This document shows, one piece after another, positions 18,714 through 26,624 of a DNA stretch of 64,000 nucleotides. The stretch lies in contig JAVHLG010000010.1 of NCBI GenBank assembly GCA_031082225.1, positions 18,707-82,706 on the forward strand, written 5' to 3'. Origin of the DNA: Desulfovibrionaceae bacterium (GTDB taxonomy: Bacteria; Desulfobacterota; Desulfovibrionia; Desulfovibrionales; Desulfovibrionaceae). Position 1 is the first letter of the stretch, and every line of letters begins with the position of its first letter. The position numbers and the translations under genes were made by a program. The notes beneath the pieces are model-generated. The model was not told the DNA's origin and did not search any database. It was given only the letters and a program-made list of their open reading frames with translations.

Positions 18714-19541
18714 ATGATCCGTCTCATCCGCATCATCCTCACGTCCTTTGTGGCCCTGACCCTGTGCTGCGGCGTCTGCCTAGCCAAACCCGCGTCCGCC
18801 GCCGTCGGTCCGTACGACATCGCCTCCGGCAGCACCCTGGCGGCCATCATCGCCCGCGGCAAACTGGTGGTGGGCATGGAGCTCAAATTCTGGCCCTTCG
18901 AATACGTGACCGAGAAAGGCGAACCCGTGGGCTTCGACGTGGACATCGCCCGGCAGATCGCCAAAGAGCTCGGGGTGGAACTGGACATCAAGGACATGGA
19001 GTGGACCGGGCTCATCCCGGCGCTTCAGGCCGGGAAAATCGACCTGATCATCTCCGGCATCACCGGCACCCTGGAACGGGCCAAGACCATCACCTTCTCC
19101 CGACCCTATTTCACCACCGGCCTGTGCGCCCTGATAAGCAGGAAAAAGTCCCCGGGCATCGCCTCCGTGGCCGCCCTGGACGATCCCGCCCGGATCATCG
19201 CCGTCAAGACCGGCACCACCGCCGACCTGGTGGCCTCCAAACGCTTTCCCAAGGCCCACATCAACCGCTACAAGGAAGAAACCGCCTGCGTCCAGGAGGT
19301 GGTCAGCGGCCGGGCCGACGCCTTTTTCTACGATCAGATCTCCATCGCCAAGCACCACAAACAAAACCCCGACACCACCAAGGCCCTGTTGACCCCCTTC
19401 ACTTACGAGCCGTTTTGCATCGGCATGCCAAAGGGCGACTTCGACCTGTGGCAGTGGCTGGACATGTTTCTGGAGCTCTCCAAGGCCAACGGGACGCTGG
19501 ACGAATTGCGCCGGAAGCACTTCGGCGAACTGCTGCAGTAG
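18714..19541 (+). CDS. periplasmic amino-acid-type ABC substrate-binding protein
   Basis: A 275-residue exported protein. The signal peptide is residues 1-~29 (IILTSFVALTLCCGVCLA). The SBP_bac_3 fold follows, with the signature GFDVDIARQIAKELGVELDI and ALQAGKIDLIISGITGTLER. This family binds polar amino acids or similar small ligands. An ATGGAGG site precedes the ATG. No permease or ATPase gene is adjacent, so it is an orphan binding protein that may feed a transporter elsewhere or act as a sensor component. Confidence 0.88.
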   Translation: MIRLIRIILTSFVALTLCCGVCLAKPASAAVGPYDIASGSTLAAIIARGKLVVGMELKFWPFEYVTEKGEPVGFDVDIARQIAKELGVELDIKDMEWTGLIPALQAGKIDLIISGITGTLERAKTITFSRPYFTTGLCALISRKKSPGIASVAALDDPARIIAVKTGTTADLVASKRFPKAHINRYKEETACVQEVVSGRADAFFYDQISIAKHHKQNPDTTKALLTPFTYEPFCIGMPKGDFDLWQWLDMFLELSKANGTLDELRRKHFGELLQ

Positions 19542-20149
19542 CGCCGCGAACCGGGAAAAGACGTTCGTATTTTCAAAGAGGCGTTTCGTTCAAGCCGTTT
19601 TTTCATGATCCTTGTTCGCCGGTTGTGCGGGCACGACACGAGATGATGGCGCGCGCGAGGCGGCCGCCCCGGCGGGGGGGCGGCCACCCGCTGACGTTGC
19701 GGGTCGGATCAGGCCGAATCGCGGCGCTTGAAGTGCCCGGCCACGGTCTGCAGGACAGCGGCGAGTTCCTCGGCCTTGGCCGGGGGAACGTTGCGCTTGT
19801 TTGTCTCGTATTCGCTGATGTGGCTCTGCGGCACGCCGATTTTCCCATTGCCCCGCAGCAGCCGTTCCCGTCTTCGGCACGGGAACGTGAAAAATTTCAC
19901 GGACCGCCGCCTCCCCTCTCGACGAGAGGTCCGGCATCGGATAGGGTGCGCTGCGCGCGTGACCGGAACCGACCGCAGACCATGCTGGACGACGTGTTTT
20001 TCAACGGTGCGCGGCGCACGTGACCCGGACCGACCATGCCCCGTTCCGGATCGGCCAGGGCGCCGCTGATCGCCGCCCCGGACTCCGCCATGCCGCTGTC
20101 TCGCCCGTGACCGAAACAAACGAACCGCAACCCATTTCCCAGCCAACAC
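19542..20149. other. intergenic stretch with direct repeats before the LuxR gene
   Basis: These 608 bp hold only the XRE remnant below and non-coding sequence. GTGACCGGAACCGACC at 19959-19974 recurs as GTGACCCGGACCGACC at 20020-20035, 61 bp on, within a slightly longer similar segment. CGTGAAA/TTTCACG arms flank AA near 19886-19901. The two GTGACC boxes lie 115-190 bp before the LuxR-type gene and could be regulatory sites. No promoter is clear. Confidence 0.35.
19709..19900 (-). pseudogene. remnant of an XRE-family helix-turn-helix protein
   Basis: The minus-strand frame encodes GVPQSHISEYETNKRNVPPA followed by KAEELAAVLQTVAGHFKR, which is the second half of an XRE HTH: recognition helix plus the following helices. 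The usual first two helices are absent; the 28 residues before it are basic and unrelated. A GTG at 19900 could start a 63-residue product, but as a DNA-binding domain it is incomplete. XRE proteins of this form are often antitoxins or phage-type repressors. No partner gene remains. Confidence 0.45.
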
Positions 20150-21676
20150 ATGCGAAGAGAGCATTTCCTGCCGCTTCTCGGAACGGCCCTGTTTTTTACG
20201 TTCGAATACGTCTGCTACGCCGCCGGGCGGGCCTTCGCCGGGCTTGCGCACCCCTTTGCGCCGCTTCTGGCCGCCAATGTCGTGGGCGTGCTGGCCGCCT
20301 CGCTTCTTCGCGTTCCCGATCCAGCCGATCCGGCCCAAGACCCCGCTGACGCCCGGCGGATCGTGCGCCGCATCGCCCTTGCCCTGACGGCCCTGTCGTG
20401 CCTGGGCGGGACGTTGTGCATCCTGTCCCCGGGGAGCGGGGATGCCGCCAGCATCCTGTTCACGGCCTCGGCCCTTTTGGCGGGCGTCCCCCTGCCGCTG
20501 CTTTTGCGGACCTTTTTCTCGAACGTACCGGGCCAGCACCTGGGCCTGGCCCTGGGATCGTGCCTGGCGGCGGCGGAGATGGCCTGGATCTTCCTGCATG
20601 TCGACCAGGGCGCCGCCGTGGACGCCTTCACCCTGCACGCCTTTCTGGGCGTGGTGCAGATCGCCACGGGGCTCGCCACGGCCCTGGCCCTTGCGGCACG
20701 CGCGCCGTCCGCCGTCCGGCCCCTGCGCCCGGCCCTGGCCCCGTGCCCGAAGCGCCTGGCCATGCAGACCCTGGGCTATCTGGCGCTCATTGCCGCCGTC
20801 TTTTTCCTTTTGGACTCCATCATCGACCTCATTTTCTTTCGCTATGACAGCGCCACCCAGCCCATACCCCGGGGAATCAGCCTGTACATCTGGATCGCCT
20901 ACCCGTTTTTGGGACATTATCTGGACCGGAAAGGGGCAGGGGCCGGTTTCTTTCTGGCCTGCCTGGGGCTTTGCATCGTCTCCCCGGCCCTGACGGTGCT
21001 GTCCCAGAGCACGCCCATGTACTGGCTCATCTTCGGCCTGGACATCATCGGCAGGCACGGGGCCTTCCTGTTTCTCACCCTGGTGTTCGCCCGCCAGGCC
21101 GACCGGATGCCCTGGCCGGGTCTGGTCGTCTGCACCCCCTACCTGCTCCAGCATGCGGCCTATCTGACCATGTGGTTTTTTTTCAACGCCTACCACCCGG
21201 GTTCGGCGTTCATCCTTCTCATCTCCTCGTTTCTGTGCGCCTCCTTCGGCCTTCTGTCGTCGCGGGTGCGCTACGCCCTGAGCCTGACCGGACACGTCGC
21301 AACCGTCGCAGCCCTGCCAGGGGCCTCACCGCCGCCCGTCCGTCCCCTGGCGGAACTTCTGCCCGCAGACACGGCGGACCCCACTGCGGCGCGGATCAGT
21401 CAGGCCACAGGAGCGGATACGGCCACGGACGCGCCGACCGTCGCCGGTGCCCAGCCATGCCGCAGCAAACAGGCCGTGTTTGTGGAAAAGTACGGGCTTT
21501 CGGCCCGGGAATCGGAGGTGCTGACGCACATTCTGGGAGGAGCGGGCGCGTCAGCCATGGCCGAGGCCCTGCATATCTCGGAGAGCACCATCAAGACGCA
21601 CATCAAAAACATCCTGCGCAAGACCGACACCGCCAGCCGTACCGTGCTCATGGCCCTGTACATGGGCGAAGAATAG
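20150..21676 (+). CDS. membrane-embedded LuxR-family regulator
   Basis: A 508-residue protein. Residues ~1-400 contain about 12 hydrophobic segments arranged like a transporter (FLPLLGTALFFTFEYVCYAA, TLGYLALIAAVFFLLDSIID, GLVVCTPYLLQHAAYLTMWF). A soluble linker is followed by a LuxR/GerE helix-turn-helix at ~440-508 (YGLSARESEVLTHILGG, then ISESTIKTHIKNILRKTD). The layout suggests a one-component membrane sensor that binds DNA directly. Ligand and targets are unknown. The ATG is the first codon of the frame. It is convergent with the rhodanese gene. Confidence 0.85.
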   Translation: MRREHFLPLLGTALFFTFEYVCYAAGRAFAGLAHPFAPLLAANVVGVLAASLLRVPDPADPAQDPADARRIVRRIALALTALSCLGGTLCILSPGSGDAASILFTASALLAGVPLPLLLRTFFSNVPGQHLGLALGSCLAAAEMAWIFLHVDQGAAVDAFTLHAFLGVVQIATGLATALALAARAPSAVRPLRPALAPCPKRLAMQTLGYLALIAAVFFLLDSIIDLIFFRYDSATQPIPRGISLYIWIAYPFLGHYLDRKGAGAGFFLACLGLCIVSPALTVLSQSTPMYWLIFGLDIIGRHGAFLFLTLVFARQADRMPWPGLVVCTPYLLQHAAYLTMWFFFNAYHPGSAFILLISSFLCASFGLLSSRVRYALSLTGHVATVAALPGASPPPVRPLAELLPADTADPTAARISQATGADTATDAPTVAGAQPCRSKQAVFVEKYGLSARESEVLTHILGGAGASAMAEALHISESTIKTHIKNILRKTDTASRTVLMALYMGEE

Positions 21677-21871
21677 TCCGGGTTTCCGCCCTGACGCGGC
21701 CGGACGTTCGAAGGCGACGGACGCCCGGCCCAACGTCCGGAAACGCGCCGCGCGGGGTCGGATGCCGGGTCATGCCAGAGGGAAGGACGGCCGCCCCTGG
21801 CCGGAGACGATGCACAGCATCGCCTTGACCATCATATTGGCATGAGGACGCCCGCGCCTGGCCGGGGACGA

Positions 21872-22303
21872 TCACTTCTCGGGAAAGATGGGGCGTCCGT
21901 CGATGCAGCACACCCGCGCCAGATCGGGACGCAGCACGCGCAGTTTGCGGCTAAACGGCACGGAGCGGGCCCCGAAACCGCAATACACAAGCACGTTTTT
22001 TCCCTGGGGTATTTCGTCCAGGCGCTTTTCCACCTCGAAGGCAGGGATGTGCACCGCGCCGGGCAGGTGGCTGACCTCGAACTCGCGATTGGTGCGCAGA
22101 TCGATGATGAACAGGTCCGGCGTGGCCAGACGGTGGCGCTCGGCCTCCTGCGGCGTGAAGCGACAGTCCTCTTCGGCCCGGGCAGGCGTCCCCCACAGCC
22201 AGACCACGGCGCATAAAACCGCCAGGGACATCCGCACGGCGCGCCCCCCGGCCGTCCCGGCGCACCAGGCCCGGGCCTCTCCGACCAAACCCTCGATTCC
22301 CAT
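21872..22303 (-). CDS. exported rhodanese-like sulfurtransferase
   Basis: A 143-residue protein. An N-terminal hydrophobic export segment (AVRMSLAVLCAVVWLWGTPA, ending ARA-E near residue 42) precedes a single rhodanese domain with LFIIDLRTNREFEVSHLPGA and active-site loop VYCGFGARS containing the catalytic cysteine. It should act on thiosulfate or persulfide in the periplasm. I chose the ATG at 22303 because GAGGGGGAGC lies immediately upstream; longer starts add no homology. It is probably transcribed from the promoter at 22490-22518. Confidence 0.82.
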   Translation of the reverse strand: MGIEGLVGEARAWCAGTAGGRAVRMSLAVLCAVVWLWGTPARAEEDCRFTPQEAERHRLATPDLFIIDLRTNREFEVSHLPGAVHIPAFEVEKRLDEIPQGKNVLVYCGFGARSVPFSRKLRVLRPDLARVCCIDGRPIFPEK

Positions 22304-22489
22304 GCTCCCCCTCGCAGTATCCCCTGCCGACGGCGGCGGTCGCCCATCCTGAAGGGGACCGGCCCGGACCGCGTCAAAGATGTCGTGAAATGACGACGCC
22401 CACAGTGTGCGCGCCCGTTTTGCCGCACGGCGGTTGAGCACCGGCGAAACGCCCCGGCCCGGCCGATTGCGCCGCAGCAGCCGGAAAAA

Positions 22490-22518
22490 ACGCTAGTGCA
22501 CGTCTGGCGCACTGTCAA
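22490..22518 (-). promoter_or_regulatory. candidate promoter/operator for the rhodanese gene
   Basis: Read on the minus strand, TTGACA (22518-22513) is followed after 17 bp by TAGCGT (22495-22490), a weak -10. The spacer contains an imperfect palindrome, AGTGCGC-CAGAC-GTGCACT. It lies about 190 bp upstream of the rhodanese start. Confidence 0.35.
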
Positions 22519-22552
22519 GATAGTCTCATATTTCAAGCCTGTTACGCCACGG

Positions 22553-22605
22553 ATCATCCTTTCGGCGGATGCCGTTTTCCCCATAAAATCATCCTTTTGG
22601 CGGAT
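22553..22605. repeat. two 18-bp direct repeats upstream of a small secreted-protein gene
   Basis: ATCATCCTTTCGGCGGAT (22553-22570) recurs as ATCATCCTTTTGGCGGAT (22588-22605), 17 of 18 identical, start to start 35 bp. Each copy contains ATCC and GGAT as inverted arms. They lie 120-180 bp before the ATG at 22729 and look like tandem protein-binding sites. Apart from these and the promoter at 22490-22518, nothing is seen in 22304-22728. Confidence 0.6.
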
Positions 22606-22728
22606 TGTTCAAAGCAGGTTTTCCATGATTGCGTCCCGGGCACGAAACTGTGGATGGCCTTGGAGCGGCAGGCGGCATGGGCCGCAATGAACCTGGAAAA
22701 AAAACCTCGCCGAAACGGAGCTTATTTC

Positions 22729-23076
22729 ATGCTGAAGAACACTTTTTTCACGAAGATGATTCTGGCGGCGGCTTTGACCGTGCTGTTGGCCGGAACGGCC
22801 ATGGCCAAAGAGATCGTGGTCATGAACGGCACGGGATTCGAGATCCACGCCCTGGCCTTGTCGCCCAGCGAATCGGGCAACTGGGGCCCGGACCTTTTGG
22901 GCAACGACGTCCTCAAACCCGGAGAAGGCCTGAAGATCAACATCTCCGGCGACGCCAACAACTGGGATCTGGGCGCCCAGGACGGCGACGGCGGTCAGGT
23001 GACCTTTGAGAACCTGGATTTCCGCAACGCCAGCCAGATCACGCTGCACGCCGACGGCACCGGCACCCTGCAGTAA
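22729..23076 (+). CDS. small secreted protein, conserved but unassigned
   Basis: A 115-residue protein. The signal peptide is residues 1-~25 (MILAAALTVLLAGTAMA, cleavage before KEIVV). The mature domain begins KEIVVMNGTGFEIHALAL and is Gly/Asn/Asp-rich (SGDANNWDLGAQDGDGG), which suggests an all-beta secreted domain. I recall similar small proteins in Desulfovibrio but know no function. Start at 22729 is set by CGGAG 8 bp upstream and by the signal peptide; the frame is open further upstream but without a signal. A strong hairpin follows the gene. Confidence 0.75.
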   Translation: MLKNTFFTKMILAAALTVLLAGTAMAKEIVVMNGTGFEIHALALSPSESGNWGPDLLGNDVLKPGEGLKINISGDANNWDLGAQDGDGGQVTFENLDFRNASQITLHADGTGTLQ

Positions 23077-23097
23077 CGCCCCGCGCAGGACATGGAA

Positions 23098-23133
23098 AAC
23101 GCCCCAGCCCGGTTGACATCGGGCCGGGGCGTT
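23098..23133 (+). terminator. hairpin after the secreted-protein gene
   Basis: AACGCCCCAGCCCG (23098-23111) pairs with CGGGCCGGGGCGTT (23120-23133), 13 of 14, around an 8-nt loop. It lies 21 bp after the stop codon. There is no T-run, so it may be a non-canonical terminator. Confidence 0.6.
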
Positions 23134-23307
23134 GAGGCGGTCGGCAACGGCACACGCTTCGAAAATCACGTTCAGGTCGAGGCGAAGCCGCGCTGTAACC
23201 GATTTTTTTTCGTGCCTTTCCGCCCGGCGGCTCTGCCGCCGTTGGCGACGCAAAACCCCGTCAGGGGCTGTGTCATCAGTCTGGCCCCACTCACGGTTCG
23301 GGGTCTG

Positions 23308-23562
23308 CTATTTGTAAACGTCGCCCCGGTATCCGGCCTTGTACATGAAAAACTTCCCGGCGTCGGATGTGCATACAATCCGTACGCCGCCGATCCGCAG
23401 CCGGTAATCGTGGGGGTGGGGCTTGCGCTTTTTGATATCCAGTCCCTGGACATCACCCGCCATACGCCTGGAAACGGCCTGCTTGATTTATGCGCGTTGC
23501 GCGCCTGGCAAGGCAAGGATGAGGGCCTGGGCCTTCTTGGAAATGACCAGTTCGCGACCCAT
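23308..23562 (-). pseudogene. RelE/ParE-type toxin interrupted by an in-frame TAA
   Basis: From the ATG at 23562 the frame reads MGRELVISKKAQALILALPG then AQRA and a TAA at 23490-23488. The same frame continues IKQAVSRRMAGDVQGLDIKK and ends YRLRIGGVRIVCTSDAGKFF then MYKAGYRGDVYK with TAG at 23308. The second half is typical of RelE-superfamily toxins. Without the stop it would be an 84-residue toxin, 5 bp after its antitoxin gene. An ATG at 23463 could restart a 51-residue C-terminal piece. Either the toxin has been lost by a point mutation or the base is a sequencing error. Confidence 0.75.
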
Positions 23563-23567
23563 GTGCC

Positions 23568-23768
23568 CTACCAGTCGGCCATGGCCCGGCAAAGATCCAG
23601 GCTCTCCCCGGCGGCCAGTTCGGCATACGCCTCGCGGCGATCCGCCTCGTCCTGGACCGACAGGACGGCCTCGCCGCGCAGCTCGGACTGGATGGCCTCC
23701 CATTGGGCCACGGGAATAACCACCGCCACCTTTCTGCCCGACTCGTCCGTCATGTACTGCACGCTCAT
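23568..23768 (-). CDS. antitoxin, Phd/YefM-like
   Basis: A 66-residue acidic protein, MSVQYMTDESGRKVAVVIPV followed by AQWEAIQSEL and an acidic helical tail (VQDEADRREAYAELAAGESL). The opening beta-strand/helix is that of Phd/YefM-type antitoxins. GGAGG precedes the ATG. It is intact although the toxin gene 5 bp downstream carries a stop codon, so it may persist only as an orphan repressor. Confidence 0.75.
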   Translation of the reverse strand: MSVQYMTDESGRKVAVVIPVAQWEAIQSELRGEAVLSVQDEADRREAYAELAAGESLDLCRAMADW

Positions 23769-23841
23769 GCGGTCCTCCCGGCAGCGACCGGCTGCCTGCC
23801 GCCAGACATAACCAAGCTCCGCATGCGGAACAAGGGCGCAA

Positions 23842-23877
23842 AAACGCCCGGCCTGGATTCGACCAGACCGGGCGTTT
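23842..23877 (-). terminator. terminator of trpS
   Basis: AAACGCCCGG (23842-23851) pairs with CCGGGCGTTT (23868-23877), with a further CCTGG/CCAG inner pairing. Read on the minus strand it is followed by TTTTTGC and lies 19 bp after the trpS stop. Confidence 0.88.
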
Positions 23878-23895
23878 CATGACAGGGGGCGCTCC

Positions 23896-24894
23896 CTAGA
23901 AATTGAAGTTCAGCCGCTCCTTGAGCTCCGTCAGGTTGCGCTCGGCCACGGCCTTGGCCCGGGCGTTGCCCGCGGCCAGGATGTCCCGCACCATGTCCGG
24001 ATTTTTGTCCAGTTCCACCCGTTTGGCGTGGATCGGTTCCAGAAACGCCGTCAGGTTCTCCACTAAAAGCTTCTTGCAGTCCCCGCAGCCCCAGGTGGCG
24101 TTCACGCAGCCGTCCACGATCTCCGGCAGCCGGGCCTTGTCCGTCAGAAGCTCATGGTACGGATAGAGGTTGCACTCCTTGGGGTCGCCCGGGTCTTTGA
24201 GGCGCGCCCTTTTGGCGCAGGTCAGCATGCCCATGACCTTTTTTTTCATGGACGCCGGATCTTCCCCCAGGGCGATGGAGTTGCCGTAACTCTTGCTCAT
24301 CTTGCGGCCGTCCAGGCCCGGCATCTTGGGGGACGGGGTCAGAACCGCGGCCGGTTCCGGGAAAAACTCTCCGTAGAGGTAGTTGAAGCGGCGGGCGATC
24401 TCCCGGGTCAGTTCCAGGTGCGGCAACTGGTCCTGGCCCACAGGCACCGCCCCGGGGCGGTACAGCAGGATATCCGAGGCCATGAGCACCGGATAGCCGA
24501 GGAAGCCGTAGGTGCTTAAGTCCTTGGCTGCAAGCTCCTTGACCATGTCCTTGTAGGTGGGACAGCGCTCAAGCCAGGACACGGGCGTGATCATGGACAG
24601 GAACAGGTTGAGCTCCACATGCCCGGGCACCTGGGACTGCTGGAACAGCACGCACTTCTCCGGGTCGAGCCCGCCCGCCACCCAGTCCTTGACCAGTTCC
24701 GGCACAAATCCCTTGATCCGCGACGGATCGGCGTATTCCGTGGTCAGCGCGTGCCAGTCGGCCACGAAGAAAAAACAGTCGTGGTCCCGCTCAAGGGCCA
24801 CCCAGTTGGCCAGGACGCCGAAATAGTGCCCCAGATGAAGCGGCCCGGTGGGCCGCATGCCGGATACGATGCGGGTGTTCGTCGTTTCGCCCAT
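23896..24894 (-). CDS. trpS: tryptophan-tRNA ligase
   Basis: A 332-residue class I aminoacyl-tRNA synthetase that charges tRNA-Trp. The HIGH-type motif is RPTGPLHLGHYFG (residues ~14-26) and the KMSKS motif lies near residue 197 (GLDGRKMSKSYGN). Length is normal. Start chosen at 24894 (MGETTNTRIVSGMRPTG), where homology begins. It includes a late Cys-rich patch, CVNATWGCGDCKK, found in some TrpRS. It lies 38 bp downstream of the site-2 protease gene. Confidence 0.95.
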   Translation of the reverse strand: MGETTNTRIVSGMRPTGPLHLGHYFGVLANWVALERDHDCFFFVADWHALTTEYADPSRIKGFVPELVKDWVAGGLDPEKCVLFQQSQVPGHVELNLFLSMITPVSWLERCPTYKDMVKELAAKDLSTYGFLGYPVLMASDILLYRPGAVPVGQDQLPHLELTREIARRFNYLYGEFFPEPAAVLTPSPKMPGLDGRKMSKSYGNSIALGEDPASMKKKVMGMLTCAKRARLKDPGDPKECNLYPYHELLTDKARLPEIVDGCVNATWGCGDCKKLLVENLTAFLEPIHAKRVELDKNPDMVRDILAAGNARAKAVAERNLTELKERLNFNF

Positions 24895-24932
24895 GCTCTC
24901 CCGTCCAAAGTGGTTTACGGTGACCTGCGGCC

Positions 24933-25583
24933 CTAGAGGATCAGGCCGCGCAAAAAGATGATGGCCGGGAACAGGAGCTTGCCCAAAATCCCGGTCAGCG
25001 CCAGAAGGATGACCAAAAAAAAGCCGTACCGCTCGTAACGCAGATAGGCATGCGCAGCCTGGGGCGGCAAAAGCCCGGCCACGATGCGGCTGCCGTCCAG
25101 GGGCGGAATGGGCAACAGGTTGAACAGCCCGATGGCCAGGTTCACCGTCACCCCGGCCAGACACATGTAGGCCAGGGGCTCCCAGATCATGGCCGCCACG
25201 CTCCCCCGCTCGGCCGCCACGGCCAGCCCGCCCGCCACCCGGAACAACACCGAGAACGCCACGGCCAGGATGAAGTTCATGACCGGCCCGGCCACCGAGA
25301 CCAGGATCATCCCCCGGGCCGGATCCTTGAAGTACCGGGGGTCCACGGGAACCGGCTTGGCCCAGCCGATCATCCGGGTCAGCAGGAAGGCCAGAACCCC
25401 CATGGGGTCCAGGTGTTTTATGGGATTAAGCGTCAACCGCCCCGCAGCCTTGGCCGTGGGGTCGCCCAAAAGATAGGCCACATAGCCGTGGGCCACCTCG
25501 TGAAAGGTCACGGCCACCAGAAGCGGCACGGCCAGAAGCGCGATCTCGCGCACATAGGAGGCGATATCAAAGGACATGGGCAT
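24933..25583 (-). CDS. site-2-protease-like membrane zinc metalloprotease (M50B)
   Basis: A 216-residue polytopic membrane protein with the zinc motif VTFHEVAHGY near residue 30 and the third ligand in FNLLPIPPLDGSRI (NxxPxxxxDG, residue ~160). This is the compact rhomboid-like M50B type without PDZ domains. It may cleave membrane-anchored regulators, but no partner is adjacent. The start at 25583 (MPMSFDIASYVRE) or 25577 cannot be decided, as no ribosome site is clear. It shares a direction with trpS. Confidence 0.88.
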   Translation of the reverse strand: MPMSFDIASYVREIALLAVPLLVAVTFHEVAHGYVAYLLGDPTAKAAGRLTLNPIKHLDPMGVLAFLLTRMIGWAKPVPVDPRYFKDPARGMILVSVAGPVMNFILAVAFSVLFRVAGGLAVAAERGSVAAMIWEPLAYMCLAGVTVNLAIGLFNLLPIPPLDGSRIVAGLLPPQAAHAYLRYERYGFFLVILLALTGILGKLLFPAIIFLRGLIL

Positions 25584-25640
25584 GGCGGCTAGCACGAACC
25601 ATCCGGGCGGGCAAGCAAAACCCGCCGCAAAAATAACGAC

Positions 25641-25665
25641 GCGCCGGGGAGCGATGCCCCGGCGC
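25641..25665 (-). terminator. terminator of the lone receiver gene
   Basis: GCGCCGGGG (25641-25649) pairs with CCCCGGCGC (25657-25665) around a 7-nt loop. On the minus strand it is followed by GTCGTTATTTTTGC. It ends the receiver gene 27 bp after its stop. Confidence 0.78.
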
Positions 25666-25691
25666 GCCGCCAATGGCCATGTCCGAAAGCC

Positions 25692-26066
25692 CTAGGCCGA
25701 GGCCCTGGACTTCTCCAAGGCCAGCGCCACCTTTCCCTTGAGCTCGCCCAGATCCACGGACTTGACCACGTAGTAGTCCGCCGCGATGGACTTCAGGTCA
25801 TGCTGGAAGCTGTCGTAGGCTGTGCTGAGGATCACCGGCAGGGCCTGATCCTGGCCGCGAATCTCCTGAAGCAGGTCGAGCCCGGACCGGTTGGGTCCAA
25901 GCTTGATGTCCAAAACCACCACCTCGGGTTTGACCCGGGCCAGAAGCTCCAGGATGTCTTCCTCGCCGTCCGAGGTCACCACCTGGTAGCCTTCGCCTTC
26001 AAGCTCTTCCTGGTACAGCATCCGTATGTGTTTTTCGTCGTCCACAACCAATACTTTACCGCCCAT
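25692..26066 (-). CDS. single-domain response regulator
   Basis: A 124-residue CheY-like receiver. The acidic pocket is VVDDEKH (residues 8-14), the phospho-acceptor is D53 in VVVLDIKLGPNRSG, and the conserved threonine/serine and lysine are in VILSTAYDSF and YVVKSVD. There is no output domain, so it must act by protein contact. AAGGAGC precedes the ATG at 26066. The cognate kinase is not in the neighbourhood. Confidence 0.92.
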   Translation of the reverse strand: MGGKVLVVDDEKHIRMLYQEELEGEGYQVVTSDGEEDILELLARVKPEVVVLDIKLGPNRSGLDLLQEIRGQDQALPVILSTAYDSFQHDLKSIAADYYVVKSVDLGELKGKVALALEKSRASA

Positions 26067-26188
26067 GGCATGCTCCTTGCGGTTTTTTGTCGCACACATC
26101 TCACGTTCATGTTATGGGGCAAAAAATCCGGCCGGTCAACACCGTTTTCTCCTTGCGCTTCAAAGCCCCCGGAGGCTACCACCGCCCC

Positions 26189-26386
26189 ATGATCACCGTG
26201 CACATGGAGCCCAAACGCTCGACCCTCACATTCCCCAGGCTCAACACCGTGCTCCAGCTTCTGGGCAGGCTGGGCCTTCGCACCAACGACGCCCTGATCA
26301 TCCGGGGCGACGAACTGCTCACCCCGGATCGCCGCCTGCATTACGGCGATACCATTACCGTCCGTCTGGTCATGTCGCGCGGGTGA
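26189..26386 (+). CDS. MoaD/ThiS-like sulfur-carrier protein (TtuB-like)
   Basis: A 65-residue ubiquitin-like beta-grasp protein, with MITVHMEPKRSTLTFPRLNT, VLQLLGRLGLRTNDALIIRG and LHYGDTITVRLV. It is about the length of Thermus TtuB, and a TtuA-like thiolase lies 0.8 kb downstream. Sulfur carriers normally end Gly-Gly; this one ends Ser-Arg-Gly, which is odd. I chose the ATG at 26189 because the beta-grasp fold begins there and GGAGG lies 13 bp upstream; an in-frame ATG at 26114 would add 25 basic residues. A toxin-antitoxin cassette separates it from the TtuA-like gene. Confidence 0.7.
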   Translation: MITVHMEPKRSTLTFPRLNTVLQLLGRLGLRTNDALIIRGDELLTPDRRLHYGDTITVRLVMSRG

Positions 26387-26563
26387 CGCCGGAGAGACAG
26401 AACGGTCATGCGCACCGGAAGCGGAGACGGCCGCTTCGGTGGGTGCGGACGGCTTTTCCGCCGGGCGGGAAGGCCTGGAATGCGGCAGGACGCGAGGCCG
26501 ACCGCCCGGGGTGCGTCTGGCCCGGCAGTTCCCCCCCCTCCGGGCGGGTCACGGCGGCCGGGG

Positions 26564-26609
26564 TTGACGCGGACCTCTTCAGGCATTATCTGGGCTACAT
26601 TGTAGCCCA
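26564..26609 (+). promoter_or_regulatory. promoter and palindromic operator of the RelB/YafQ cassette
   Basis: TTGACG (26564-26569) is followed after 17 bp by TATCTG (26587-26592). Overlapping the -10 and extending past +1 is a perfect 19-bp palindrome at 26591-26609, with core GGGCTACA-T-TGTAGCCC. The position fits autoregulation by the antitoxin complex. It is 16 bp before the antitoxin ATG. Confidence 0.65.
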
Positions 26610-26624
26610 AAAGGACGTGCTCTC

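Noticed and set aside
23172..23516. A 114-codon minus-strand frame across the broken toxin
   Set aside because: It is out of frame with the RelE homology and has no family resemblance; the interrupted frame 23562-23308 explains the locus better.
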